DNA from: Photobacterium salinisoli
Lineage (GTDB): Bacteria; Pseudomonadota; Gammaproteobacteria; Enterobacterales; Vibrionaceae
DNA: 64,000 bases
Direction: 5' to 3'
Assembly: GCF_003614885.1 (NCBI RefSeq)
Contig: NZ_QZMS01000007.1
Span: 744,001 to 808,000 of the forward strand
The position numbers and the translations under genes are program-made. Of this stretch, positions 30,036 through 38,803 are shown in pieces. Within the stretch, counting starts at the first letter, position 1, and the number at the start of each line of letters is the position of its first letter. The notes under the pieces were generated by a model, which worked only from the letters and a program-made list of their open reading frames with translations, did not search any database and was not told the DNA's origin.

Positions 30036-31683
30036 TCCTTGTGTATTTTCCGGATGTCATTCTTGATTGATAGTAACGGCTTGCTAAGGTGGCAAGCGCG
30101 AAAAGCATGAAGGGCACCAGTCCCTGCAGCAGTCCGTAAATCGCGCTGACTCTTCTGTCCTGCCCGCTGGCAAGTGCAACGGCTTCTGTGGTCAGGGTAC
30201 TGACCCGGCCTGCACCAAGACTGAGTGTTGGCAGGTACTGCGCCAGACTGACACTGCAGCCCACGGCCAGTGCCAGGCAAATGGCCGGCATCAGCATAGG
30301 GCGTTTGACCCGCCACCAAGCCTGGAACTCCGATAAGCCAAGGCTGCTGGCTGTTTGCGTATACCGGCGATCAAAGCTGCGCCATGGGCCATCCAATGCA
30401 AGGTACAGGTAGGGAAACACAAATATCACATGGCTCCAGATCACCCATAACAGGTGATATTGGCCGGGTATCATATAAGTGGTAACCTGAATACCGAACA
30501 GCAAAGAAACCTGCGGCAGCACCATTGGCATGGCTATCAGCCAGCCCGGAATGCCGGTTCCTGTTTTGTCCCTGTATTCCAGACAGCCAATGGCCAGACA
30601 AAGCGCAATCGTTGTACTGATACCGGCCAGCATCAGGCTGGTGGAAGCCAAATCGGTAAACACGGCGGTTTCCTGTTGCCAGAATTGCACACTGAATCTG
30701 CTCGGTAACAGGTCGGGAAAGCGCCAGCGCAGCGCCACTGACCAGAGAATGAGCACAGGAAAAACCAGCAGCGGCACCGCGATCAGCGGTAAGTGAAAGC
30801 CACGTCCGGGCAATCGCTGTTCGCGATGTCCGGCATATTGCCAGCCTTGAAAGCCACGCAGAATCAGCCACTCGAGCGCTCGGAACACAGCGATCAGACA
30901 AAGACCCACCACGAGCAGTATTAATGCGCCGACGGCGGCTCTGGGCATCAAAGCGATATCTGGTTCATTGAACCATTGCCAGACCAGTACACCGAAAGTG
31001 GGAGGGCGGGTCGGGCCCAGAATCATGGCCATGTCTACCACTGAAATGCCATAAGCCAGAACGGCGTAGATTGGCAGTCTCATCCTGGGGAGCCATTGTG
31101 GCAGTATAACGGTGAGCCATGTTGATGTTTTGTTATATCCCAGCCCATTGCCAGCAGCCAGCAAGCGGCCGACATTCAGTTGCTGCAGAACAGAGATACT
31201 CATTAATAACAGAAACGGGGTTTCTTTGATCGCCAAAGCCAGGGTGAGCCCTATGCCATAAGCGTCTTGCAACAGAGAAAACTGACCGGGCTCGCCGCCG
31301 AATGCGGATATTAAACGGGTGATGATCCCCGTGGATGAAAAGGTGAAAGCAAAGCCAATGGCGAAGGCCACATGCGGAATAGCCAGCATCGGAGAGAGCC
31401 AGGATTCAATCTTCTGCCAGCGGGAGGATCCCCAATACTTCTGCAGGATCAGGAAAGTTAAACCTAATGCCAATAAAGTACTGACGACGCCTGTGGAAAG
31501 TGTCAGCAGAACAGAAGCAGATAAACCGGGCCAGGCCAATGCCTGATAGAAAGCCTGTGGCCCGGGATGAACCAGGCCAGCAAAGGGCAACCAGGACAGG
31601 GCTGGCAGAAAAATGCCCAGCAGCCCTGGTAACAGCGGCAAACAGCAGATAAACAGCGTGGCAATAAACATCAGATACAACAT
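29989..31683 (-). CDS. ynjC: ABC transporter permease YnjC (fused two-copy)
   Basis: Inner membrane permease, 564 residues with about twelve membrane segments, i.e. two permease modules in tandem in one chain, as in ThiP/FbpB-type proteins. Each half carries a coupling loop for the ATPase (AAGNGLGYNKTSTWLTVILPQ in the first, ASSLGLSEFQAWWRVKRPM in the second). Gap of 57 bases after ynjB; overlaps ynjD. Substrate unknown. Confidence 0.9.
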   Translation of the reverse strand: MLYLMFIATLFICCLPLLPGLLGIFLPALSWLPFAGLVHPGPQAFYQALAWPGLSASVLLTLSTGVVSTLLALGLTFLILQKYWGSSRWQKIESWLSPMLAIPHVAFAIGFAFTFSSTGIITRLISAFGGEPGQFSLLQDAYGIGLTLALAIKETPFLLLMSISVLQQLNVGRLLAAGNGLGYNKTSTWLTVILPQWLPRMRLPIYAVLAYGISVVDMAMILGPTRPPTFGVLVWQWFNEPDIALMPRAAVGALILLVVGLCLIAVFRALEWLILRGFQGWQYAGHREQRLPGRGFHLPLIAVPLLVFPVLILWSVALRWRFPDLLPSRFSVQFWQQETAVFTDLASTSLMLAGISTTIALCLAIGCLEYRDKTGTGIPGWLIAMPMVLPQVSLLFGIQVTTYMIPGQYHLLWVIWSHVIFVFPYLYLALDGPWRSFDRRYTQTASSLGLSEFQAWWRVKRPMLMPAICLALAVGCSVSLAQYLPTLSLGAGRVSTLTTEAVALASGQDRRVSAIYGLLQGLVPFMLFALATLASRYYQSRMTSGKYTRNAKANVLVSQKPHYK

Positions 31684-31740
31684 ATTGCAACGTTCGCCTA
31701 GAAGGTGTCAGGTGTAAGTTTACAGGGGCTCAGGAAACGC

Positions 31741-32931
31741 TCAGTGTCCATATCTTTGCTGCCAGGCGGCCTCCAGTGCCGTTTGCCAGCTGGGATGCGG
31801 CTCAGGGATGGCACGATACAGTTCAAAACCTTGTGATTCGCCGGCTCCCATAGCCTCAGGTGTCAGCACAGCAGGATCGCCCCAGATCTGAATGTTCGCT
31901 TTACGGCGTTGGGCCTCAGGACTCATGAGAAAGTTAATGACAACCCGTGCGCCTGCTTTCGCACTGGCATTCCAGGGGATAGCCAGGAAATGAATGTTAG
32001 AGAGAGCGCCATGTTCAAAGGCAAAGGCCTTGGCTGACTCAGGCAGATCGCCTCGCTCGATTGCGGCTTTGGCCTCATTCGGATTAAAAGTGATGGCGAC
32101 CAGAAGCTGCCTGTCGTCCAGCAATTGCATCATTTCCGTTGAACTGGCCGGAAAGCGGTTTCCCTGCTGCCAGGCAACGGCATGGAGCTGATCGAGGTAC
32201 TTCCAGAGCGGCGCTGTGATGCGTGCTAATTTCTTTTCATCTGTGGTCGGATCAATGGGTTCATAGAGTGCCGGGGCAGCGTTGGTCAGCTCAATCAGTG
32301 CTGCTTTGAGAAAACTGGTGCCATGGAATGCAGGCGGCTGTGGGTAGGTTACTTTGCCCGGGAAGGCGACGGCCAAGCTTAATAGTTCAGCAAAACTCGT
32401 GGGTGGGTTGCTTAAGGTCTGGCTGTCATGGATAAAGACCAGTTGTCCTACTCCCCATGGGGCTTCGAGACCTTCTGTGCTTTCGGTAAAATCCTCATAA
32501 ACAGGCAGTTGTTTATCGACCAGTTCCCAGTTGGGTAGCTGGGCGACAAACGGGCCATCCAATAAATTATTGGCTTTCATGGTGCGAAAGTTTTCGCCAT
32601 TGATCCAAACCATATCTACGCTGCCACCGGTTTGCTTGCCAGCCGCTTTTTCCGCTAACAGTCGTTGAGAGGTTTCAGCGATGTCGGCTACTTTGACATG
32701 ATTGAGCGTAATGTCATAACGGCTCTTCACCTCACGGGCAACCCATCTCAGATAGCTGTTGATGGGCTGGCTGCCTCCCCATGCATTGAAGAAAACAGTT
32801 TGTCCGCGGGCCTGCTGTTCGATGGCTTGCCAGCTCATTTCTCCGATGGGCGAGCGCTCAGTCGCTTCATTTGCCAGGGCTGGCATAGCAGCGGCGACTG
32901 CCAGCCCAAGTGCTATCCATATCATTTTCAT
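31741..32931 (-). CDS. ynjB: ABC transporter substrate-binding protein YnjB
   Basis: Periplasmic binding protein, 396 residues, with a signal peptide (about 1-20, ending ALA). The fold type is that of iron/thiamine/spermidine binders; NAWGGSQPINSYLRWVA near the mature N-terminus and VDMVWINGENF are typical of YnjB. It overlaps the upstream membrane-reductase gene by four bases (ATGA), so it is cotranslated. The ligand is unknown; the family is not experimentally assigned to my knowledge. Confidence 0.9.
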   Translation of the reverse strand: MKMIWIALGLAVAAAMPALANEATERSPIGEMSWQAIEQQARGQTVFFNAWGGSQPINSYLRWVAREVKSRYDITLNHVKVADIAETSQRLLAEKAAGKQTGGSVDMVWINGENFRTMKANNLLDGPFVAQLPNWELVDKQLPVYEDFTESTEGLEAPWGVGQLVFIHDSQTLSNPPTSFAELLSLAVAFPGKVTYPQPPAFHGTSFLKAALIELTNAAPALYEPIDPTTDEKKLARITAPLWKYLDQLHAVAWQQGNRFPASSTEMMQLLDDRQLLVAITFNPNEAKAAIERGDLPESAKAFAFEHGALSNIHFLAIPWNASAKAGARVVINFLMSPEAQRRKANIQIWGDPAVLTPEAMGAGESQGFELYRAIPEPHPSWQTALEAAWQQRYGH

Positions 32932-35159
32932 TGCTGATCCTTACTTTCCTGCAGATGCGCCTTCAGATGCTCGCTCTGTGATTTCTGTTGATGGCCGTTA
33001 TTACCACCCCGGCGCCAGCGATGAAATTTCTCCAGTAACGCCAAAATCCGTTCCGGTTTATTGGCATTTTTCCATACGCCCGCGGTGTACTTATTGGCTT
33101 CGCTCATAGTGGGGTAGGGGTGAACTGTACCCAGAATTTTGTTCAAGCCAAGCCCGTGTTTCATGGCCAGGGTAAACTCCGCGAGAAGTTCACCGGCCTG
33201 ATGACCTACGATGGTGGCACCGAGGATGGTATCTTTCCCTTTTGGCGTCAACACCTTAATAAAACCATAGTCTTCACCGTCGGCAATTGCGCGATCTAAA
33301 TCATTCAATGCATACTGAGTGACTTCTGCGTCTATGCCCTGAGCACGTGCTTCTTTCTCATTTATACCCACCCGAGCGACTTCGGGGGCAGTGTAAGTTA
33401 CAGCAGGCATGATTCTGTAATCTGCTTTGAATGATTTAAACTGCCCGAAAAGACTGTTTACAGCTGCATACCAAGCCTGATGGGCAGCAGCATGCGTTAA
33501 CTGGAACGGACCGGCAACATCGCCGACGGCGAAAATATTGGGATAGCGGGTTTGCAGGTAATCGTTAACGTCCAGGGTTTTACGTTCGTTGAGCGTGATA
33601 CCGAGCTCTTCCAGGCCAAAACCTGTGACATTAGCCGCACGGCCTAGCGCCAGGATGACCGCATCAAATTCAACCTGATGCTGTTGTCCGTGATTATCCT
33701 CAAGGATGACATACTGGCGGGGTTCGCCGGTATCAGTCGCTACGACGTCAAATTTTACCGCCTTGTGTTGCAGCTTAATCTTTACGCCGTCTTCCGTCAG
33801 GCTGTCCTGCACCTGTTTCGCCACATCAGTATCTTCCCGGACCAAGAGCTGATTTGTCATTTCCACCTGAGTAACCTGGCTGCCCAGGCGCTGAAAACTC
33901 TGTGCCAGCTCACAGCCAATCGGGCCGCCACCCAGGACAAGCAGCTTTTTGGGTTGCTCGGTGATCGACCACAAGGTGTCTGAGGTCAGATAACGCACTT
34001 TTTCAATACCCTCGATAGGCGGGACAACTGGTCGGGCACCGGTCGCTATGACTATGTTACGTGTGGTGATGCGTGTGCCGTTCACTTCCACTTCCCAGGG
34101 CGAAAGGATACGCGCTTCGCCCTGAATGCAGTTCACCCCAAGCTCAGTGTAGCGTTCGACGGAATCGTGCGGTTCGATCCCTTTGATAACACGGTGAATA
34201 CGTTGCATGACAGCGGGAAAATCAACCTGTGCTGGCTGGGTGTGAATCCCGAATTCCGGTGCACGGGTAAGAGTATGCAGAGTATGCGCGGCCCGGATCA
34301 GCGCCTTAGATGGCACACAGCCTGTATTCAGGCAGTCACCGCCCATCCGGTGTTTTTCTATCAGAGTGACTTTGGCTTTTACGGCTGCGGCTATATAGGC
34401 GCTGACCAGTCCACCGGCACCGGCGCCGATCACGACCATGTTCTGATCAAAATGCTCAGGCTTTTGCCAGCCTTGATAGACTCGCCGTTGTTGGACAAAT
34501 GCCATGACGGCTTTGGCGATAAAAGGGAAAATGCCCAGCAGAACCAAGGACACCAGTACAGGGAAAGCAATCAGTCCGGAAAGCGACTGAATCTCACCCA
34601 GTTGTGTCCCTGCATTCAGGTAGACAGCGGTTCCCGGCAGCATACCTAACTGGCTTACCCAGTAAAACTGACGCGGGCGCATAGGTGTCAGACCCATCAG
34701 CAGGTTGACCAGAAAAAAGGGAACGACGGGAATTAAACGCAGCGTAAAGAGGTAAAAGACCCCGTCTTTTTCTATGCCTCGATTAATTGCGGCCAGACGC
34801 AAGCCAAATTTGTGTTGCACCCAGTCCCGTAATAAAAACCGACTGGCCAGAAATGCCAGAGTCGCCCCGATGGAGCTGGCAAAGGAGACGATAAGCAGGC
34901 TCCACCAGAAACCGAACAATGCAGCGCCAAGCAGTGTCATGATGGCAGCACCCGGGAAGGATAAAGCCGTCATGACCACATAAATGAGGAAGAAAAGCCC
35001 GCTGGAGAGCAGGGGATTTGCAGTAATGGTTGCCTGTAATGAGTGCTGGTAGGCCTTAGCCTGTTCCAGGGTGAAATAATCGCCGAGATCGAAAGCGAAC
35101 CAGGCAACGATGGCGCCGACGATGAATACCAGCAATAAGGGCTTTCTCATATTATTCAT
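32928..35159 (-). CDS. Fusion of a TVP38/TMEM64 (VTT) membrane domain with an FAD-dependent disulfide reductase
   Basis: 743 residues. The N-terminal part (1-225) is a VTT/DedA-like membrane domain (FPGAAIMTLLGAALFGFWW; LRLIPVVPFFLVNLLMGL), comparable to E. coli YdjX/YdjZ. The C-terminal part (about 240-710) is a pyridine nucleotide-disulfide reductase like mercuric reductase or lipoamide dehydrogenase: FAD site GAGAGG (245-250), redox pair C276/C281 in GGDCLNTGCVPSK, and dimerisation domain with HPYPTMSE. No N-terminal metal-binding domain and no C-terminal Cys pair, so not a classical MerA. Embedded between ynjA and ynjB. VTT proteins are linked to lipid scrambling; coupling to a thiol redox enzyme is unexplained. 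Confidence 0.92.
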   Translation of the reverse strand: MNNMRKPLLLVFIVGAIVAWFAFDLGDYFTLEQAKAYQHSLQATITANPLLSSGLFFLIYVVMTALSFPGAAIMTLLGAALFGFWWSLLIVSFASSIGATLAFLASRFLLRDWVQHKFGLRLAAINRGIEKDGVFYLFTLRLIPVVPFFLVNLLMGLTPMRPRQFYWVSQLGMLPGTAVYLNAGTQLGEIQSLSGLIAFPVLVSLVLLGIFPFIAKAVMAFVQQRRVYQGWQKPEHFDQNMVVIGAGAGGLVSAYIAAAVKAKVTLIEKHRMGGDCLNTGCVPSKALIRAAHTLHTLTRAPEFGIHTQPAQVDFPAVMQRIHRVIKGIEPHDSVERYTELGVNCIQGEARILSPWEVEVNGTRITTRNIVIATGARPVVPPIEGIEKVRYLTSDTLWSITEQPKKLLVLGGGPIGCELAQSFQRLGSQVTQVEMTNQLLVREDTDVAKQVQDSLTEDGVKIKLQHKAVKFDVVATDTGEPRQYVILEDNHGQQHQVEFDAVILALGRAANVTGFGLEELGITLNERKTLDVNDYLQTRYPNIFAVGDVAGPFQLTHAAAHQAWYAAVNSLFGQFKSFKADYRIMPAVTYTAPEVARVGINEKEARAQGIDAEVTQYALNDLDRAIADGEDYGFIKVLTPKGKDTILGATIVGHQAGELLAEFTLAMKHGLGLNKILGTVHPYPTMSEANKYTAGVWKNANKPERILALLEKFHRWRRGGNNGHQQKSQSEHLKAHLQESKDQQ

Positions 35160-35177
35160 AATGGATTATCTGCGTTG

Positions 35178-35777
35178 TTATTGGTTTGAATTGCTGTCCG
35201 ACTGATGGTCACTTTTCTCAGTGTGTATCTGATCCTTTGTTAAAGGAATAGTGCAAAACGCCTGAGAAGGAACATCTAACGCAGTATTAAATTTCGCAGA
35301 AAGGTTTTGAAAGCTAATTAATGCAGTTAATTCAACGATGGCATCGTCGTCATACCATTGTTTGAGGGTATCGATCATAGGTGACGTGACTTTCATGCCT
35401 GTCACTGTCATGGCTTCTGTATAGGCAAGAACGGCTTTTTCCTGTTTATCAAACAGCGGGCTTTGCTGCCAGTCAGACAGAGATTGTATTTTTTCTACAG
35501 ACTGGCAACGCTGCGCCAGTCGCATACCGTTGGCATCAATGCAGAATGCGCAGTCATTTAACTGTGAAACTCGTACGCAAACCAAAGAGCGTATCACATC
35601 GGGTATAGGGGATCGTTTTCTGTCGAGATAGCCAAAAAAACAGGCAACCAGATAAAAGAGCAAGGGGCGGCGTCCCCAAAGCAAAGCCGGGTTTAGAGGT
35701 TTGCCAAAGTGCTGTGTCTGCAGCCAGAGCAGTGGGCGGATCCAGATCGAGTAATGCTGTTTTTGGGTGATGCGCAC
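35178..35777 (-). CDS. ynjA: Carboxymuconolactone decarboxylase/AhpD-like protein YnjA
   Basis: 199 residues of the AhpD-like fold with the redox motif CAFC (about 76-79) in QLNDCAFCIDANGMRLAQR; the usual His after the pair is not obvious. The sequence follows E. coli YnjA (PLLFYLVACFFGYLDRKRSP; LTALISFQNLSAKFN). Probably a thiol peroxidase or disulfide-handling protein. First gene of the ynj operon, 18 bases before the membrane-reductase fusion, whose Cys pair is a plausible redox partner (inference). Confidence 0.88.
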   Translation of the reverse strand: MRITQKQHYSIWIRPLLWLQTQHFGKPLNPALLWGRRPLLFYLVACFFGYLDRKRSPIPDVIRSLVCVRVSQLNDCAFCIDANGMRLAQRCQSVEKIQSLSDWQQSPLFDKQEKAVLAYTEAMTVTGMKVTSPMIDTLKQWYDDDAIVELTALISFQNLSAKFNTALDVPSQAFCTIPLTKDQIHTEKSDHQSDSNSNQ

Positions 35778-35868
35778 CTGAAGGTCTCCGGAGAAATCGA
35801 TATAAAAATACCGACCGCGGATACCCGGACAAATTTCAGAAAACAGTCAAATTTGTGTGTTGTTGTTG

Positions 35869-36261
35869 TTAATTGACTGAAAGTTGAACACTGCGAGGGG
35901 CAAAGTGGTTTGCTGCTGTTTTAGTTTCATGCTGTTCCAGCAATATGTAACTGCTTGCTATTACAGGTAAAAGTGCAATCAACATGGTTTTGCCGATATG
36001 GTAATTTCGGTACCAGTGTTTACGTGCTTTGACTTTCAATATGATGCCCCAGAAAAACAGCAAAATATTGAGTGCAGAAGCAATAATGCTGGGGATCAGC
36101 ACCTCGTCAACGTTAACTGCGTCAGCGTGCACAAGTGCGACAAAAAAGGCCGGAGGTAACAAACTGATGAAAACCAGGTAACGCATCAGCTTTGGCCATT
36201 TACAGAATTTGTCTCTGAAGATGTTGTCAGTCTGACCCGGAAACGGCGATGACGAACGCAT
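35869..36261 (-). CDS. Hypothetical inner membrane protein
   Basis: Unrecognised 130-residue protein with three hydrophobic segments (around 28-47, 58-80 and 95-113) and a basic stretch KARKHWYRNYHIGK between the last two. ATG 36261 has GGGAGG upstream; the frame to 36294 is a less likely start. Single gene between the ynj operon and tfoY. Confidence 0.65.
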   Translation of the reverse strand: MRSSSPFPGQTDNIFRDKFCKWPKLMRYLVFISLLPPAFFVALVHADAVNVDEVLIPSIIASALNILLFFWGIILKVKARKHWYRNYHIGKTMLIALLPVIASSYILLEQHETKTAANHFAPRSVQLSVN

Positions 36262-36372
36262 GAAACCTCCCTTGGGTGGTGGCAAAACATACATTCTAAA
36301 GGTGGCTGAGCTGAAAGGAAGTTAACTGATAGTCTTGTAACTTGTGTTTGTGAGTTGAGTCTTCATTTTACA

Positions 36373-36447
36373 CAGCCCTGACGGAGTGTCAGGGCTGGAA
36401 AGCAGGTTATAAACCGTGAGTGTTCATTACAGGTAATGAAACACTCA
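36373..36447. repeat. Two inverted repeats downstream of tfoY
   Basis: CAGCCCTGAC/GTCAGGGCTG (36373-36397, perfect 10-bp stem) and TGAGTGTT(T)CATTAC/GTAATGAAACACTCA (36417-36447, one bulge). Neither has a T run on the minus strand. One may act as the tfoY terminator. Confidence 0.4.
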
Positions 36448-36457
36448 TAGGGAAACC

Positions 36458-37072
36458 TTAATGATGAGCACTTAAAGCCGATGTTTCCAATTTTGACAAT
36501 AGCTCATTTCGGCGTTGTGGGGTAATAACAGACCAGTGTTTACCACTGACTGCACCTTCCAATGCCCAGAGCAGATCCAGACTCAATGACTCGTGATGAG
36601 ATTCCTGTAACGCTTGGAAAGCACCAATAGCACCGACTTCGAAGAGCTGATCAACAGAACTGATGCCAGCTTTTTTAAGCATACGCTCATTGGCCAGACG
36701 CAGGTTGGGCAGATCTTTGATGCGATTAGGGCTAGCCTGCAGTTTCTTCTCTTTATCCGCCTGAGCAGCATTGAGAGAACGTTCTGCATGTTCCAGGATG
36801 ACGTCAGGAGTTTCCCACCAACTATCTGGAATGGCATAGTGTTTCGTAACGACAGGAAAACCGCGCTTCTGATAGACGTACGGTTTGAGGTCTGCTTGTT
36901 TGAAGGCTTCTTCATTTCTCGCATTAGCGCGAAGATGCAGCTTGTTGTTAACAACTAGAGCGAACATCGTTTCACCTGCGAAAATGCCAAACCCGCCAAA
37001 CATAGAGCGAGATTTTATTTGACCAAATTTCTCAAATAAACGAATTGAATCTTTCAGTAATGGTTTGTCCAT
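36458..37072 (-). CDS. tfoY: TfoX/Sxy-family regulator TfoY
   Basis: 204-residue regulator with the TfoX N domain (MDKPLLKDSIRLFEKFGQIKSRSMFGGFGIF onward) and the TfoX C helix-hairpin region (KDLPNLRLANERMLKKAGI). In V. cholerae TfoX drives competence and type VI secretion, while TfoY drives dispersive motility and type VI secretion at low c-di-GMP. I call TfoY because it sits beside purR, as VC1722 beside VC1721, and because a c-di-GMP-I riboswitch precedes it. ATG 37072 has GAGAA seven bases upstream; the frame to 37102 starts at TTG. By sequence alone TfoX could not be excluded. Confidence 0.88.
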   Translation of the reverse strand: MDKPLLKDSIRLFEKFGQIKSRSMFGGFGIFAGETMFALVVNNKLHLRANARNEEAFKQADLKPYVYQKRGFPVVTKHYAIPDSWWETPDVILEHAERSLNAAQADKEKKLQASPNRIKDLPNLRLANERMLKKAGISSVDQLFEVGAIGAFQALQESHHESLSLDLLWALEGAVSGKHWSVITPQRRNELLSKLETSALSAHH

Positions 37073-37194
37073 GCTTCTTTTCTCGGCAATTATTTTCAAC
37101 AAAAGAAGTCACTTAACAAAGGAGCGAGGATTCAATTATGCACAAGATTATGAGCGCTTTGTCATATGAATGACAAAAACATCCTATAATCTTC

Positions 37195-37310
37195 ACTTCA
37201 TCCATCGGCAACCCCGCTACCATGAGCAAAAACTAATCAAGTAATTACTTTTAGGCCGGAAGCTTTGCGTCCCATTCTTTCAAATGGTTTGCCTTGTTCG
37301 TGACTGTTTA
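37195..37310 (-). promoter_or_regulatory. c-di-GMP-I (GEMM) riboswitch of tfoY
   Basis: Read on the minus strand, 37304 to about 37199 contains in order AGGCAAACCATTTGAAAG, AATGGGACGCAAAGC, TTCCGGCCTAA, a variable AT-rich P3 arm, and GGTAGCGGGGTTGCCGATGG. These are the conserved cores of the GEMM aptamer (GAAA tetraloop on P2, tetraloop receptor with CCTAA, GGGGTTNCCGATGG end) and match the V. cholerae Vc2 aptamer almost base for base. About 125 bases separate it from the tfoY ATG; this platform has an AGATTAT/ATAATCT stem but no T-run terminator, so control may be translational. Confidence 0.95.
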
Positions 37311-37356
37311 ATCATATATCAATAAGACTAATTTGATATGGATCGCACAAAAAAAT

Positions 37357-37372
37357 TGTGAGGCTAATCGCA
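37357..37372. promoter_or_regulatory. Candidate CRP site upstream of tfoY
   Basis: TGTGA-N6-TCGCA matches nine of ten positions of the CRP half-sites TGTGA/TCACA. It lies about 60 bases upstream of the riboswitch start, in the expected promoter region. Sequence match only. Confidence 0.4.
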
Positions 37373-37516
37373 ATAAAAATCGTATAAATTTTACAGAATG
37401 CGATGCATTGTCTCATTAATTCCCCCATGGCGTAGTAATATTCCATATGCAAATAGCCGATAGTCAAATTTATATCGGCTATATGCTGTGGAACATGGAG
37501 GAAAATCGTTTATTTT

Positions 37517-38521
37517 TTACGTAATTCGTTTTACGGAATGGCGGACAACTAATTCCGGGTTTATTTCAAATGTCTGGAAATCATGGTTTTTGCTTTTTAC
37601 TCTTTCCATCAGGATTCCTACCGCCGTTTTGCCCAAACGCCGTTTCGGCTGGTGGATGGTGGTTAGAGGCGGAGAAAAGTATGGGGCCAGATCTATGTTG
37701 TCATAACCGATAATAGATACATCTTCGGGTACTTTCACACCGGCTTGTTCAAACGTGCTGATTAACGCCATTGCCATAATGTCATTGAAACAAAAAATGG
37801 CTGTTGGGCGCTCTTTCATGGCAATAAATTTATTGGCAGCAACAACTGCAGATTCACATTCGAAATCACCTTCAAGAATCCAGTCGTCATTGACAGCCAG
37901 ACCCGCTTCGCGCATCGCTTTATTAAAACCTTTCAGCCGCTCACGGCAGGTGGATTTATCTTTCTGGCCAGACAAGCAGCCGATTTTAGTGTGCCCATTG
38001 TCAATAAAATGACGGGTTGCCAGGTAACCGCCCAGCTCAGCGTTATCCTGTATATTGTCCGTTTTAGGGCGGGCCGGACCCCAGTCCATGATCACCATAG
38101 GAAGATCAGGTTGTCTCTCCAATTGCTCCAGCAACTGGTCATCCAGATCAGAACACATGACCAGTAGTCCATCGACGCGTTTTTCAGACAGCATGCGCAG
38201 ATAATCTTTTTGCTTATCGAGATTACCTTCAGTGTTACAAAGGATCAGAGTGTATCCTGCCTTGTAGCAGTATTCCTCGACACCATGCACCAACTCAGCA
38301 AAGAATGGGTTAGTCGATTTCGTTACCAGCATACCGATTGTACTGGTTGTATTGCATTTCAGGCTGCGTGCGACAGCACTTGGCGCATAATTCAGCTCCT
38401 CAACTGCACTCAGTACTTTCTTCTGTGTTGCCTCCGCTACAAAGCGGGTCTTGTTGATCACGTGTGAAACTGTGGTTGTTGAGACACCAGCCATACGTGC
38501 AACATCTTTAATGGTTGCCAT
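37517..38521 (-). CDS. purR: Purine repressor PurR, LacI family
   Basis: Represses purine biosynthesis genes with hypoxanthine or guanine as corepressor. 334 residues from ATG 38521: LacI helix-turn-helix ([20 protein letters not shown]), hinge helix, and effector domain. The sequence follows E. coli PurR ([52 protein letters not shown]). The six-residue extension to 38539 is unlikely. It has a long leader with a terminator-like hairpin and a candidate self-operator. Confidence 0.95.
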   Translation of the reverse strand: MATIKDVARMAGVSTTTVSHVINKTRFVAEATQKKVLSAVEELNYAPSAVARSLKCNTTSTIGMLVTKSTNPFFAELVHGVEEYCYKAGYTLILCNTEGNLDKQKDYLRMLSEKRVDGLLVMCSDLDDQLLEQLERQPDLPMVIMDWGPARPKTDNIQDNAELGGYLATRHFIDNGHTKIGCLSGQKDKSTCRERLKGFNKAMREAGLAVNDDWILEGDFECESAVVAANKFIAMKERPTAIFCFNDIMAMALISTFEQAGVKVPEDVSIIGYDNIDLAPYFSPPLTTIHQPKRRLGKTAVGILMERVKSKNHDFQTFEINPELVVRHSVKRIT

Positions 38522-38540
38522 AGTTGTTCTTCTAGTCATC

Positions 38541-38555
38541 AGGCCCGTTGGGCCT
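38541..38555 (-). repeat. Short hairpin just before purR
   Basis: AGGCCC-AAC-GGGCCT on the minus strand, 20 bases upstream of the purR ATG. Small stem in the mRNA leader that could affect translation initiation; it has no T run. Confidence 0.4.
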
Positions 38556-38583
38556 CTTTGAGTCTTAATGTTGGCCAGACGCT

Positions 38584-38612
38584 AAAAAGCCGCTTTTGCA
38601 TAAGAAAGCGGC
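38584..38612 (-). terminator. Rho-independent terminator inside the purR leader
   Basis: Minus-strand stem GCCGCTTT/AAAGCGGC (38605-38612 with 38589-38596) followed by TTTTTA. It ends 63 bases before the purR start codon and is far (345 bases) from the hutD stop, so it looks like an attenuator of purR or the end of a separate short RNA. Confidence 0.7.
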
Positions 38613-38803
38613 GAGAAATGAATGACTCAGGCCCGGTCGTTAATCATGTTCTATCGTTGTTGTGTCATCTGACAATGACTTGAAAAGATACCCACAACGC
38701 ACTGTAAAAGAGAATCCGAAAGGCTATCGCCCAAGGATGCGTAACCGGATAAAGGTTTGACCGTCATTACGCTTCGTTTCATCGGTTAATCGCTTGCGAT
38801 CAC

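Noticed and set aside
32928..35159. Mercury resistance (merA)
   Set aside because: No HMA domain, no C-terminal Cys pair and no merR/merT/merP neighbours; only the reductase core is shared.
36458..37072. Naming this gene tfoX (competence activator)
   Set aside because: The neighbour purR and the c-di-GMP riboswitch fit tfoY; sequence alone was not decisive.
38640..38690. GcvB-like small RNA on the plus strand (GTTGTTGTGT segment)
   Set aside because: The nearby hairpin has its T run only on the minus strand and there is no matching promoter; the resemblance is a short G/T-rich stretch.
38613..38800. purR leader as a second c-di-GMP riboswitch
   Set aside because: It has TCAAACC and CGCATCC segments that loosely recall GEMM but lacks the GAAA loop, GGGACGCAAAGC and the conserved closing segment.
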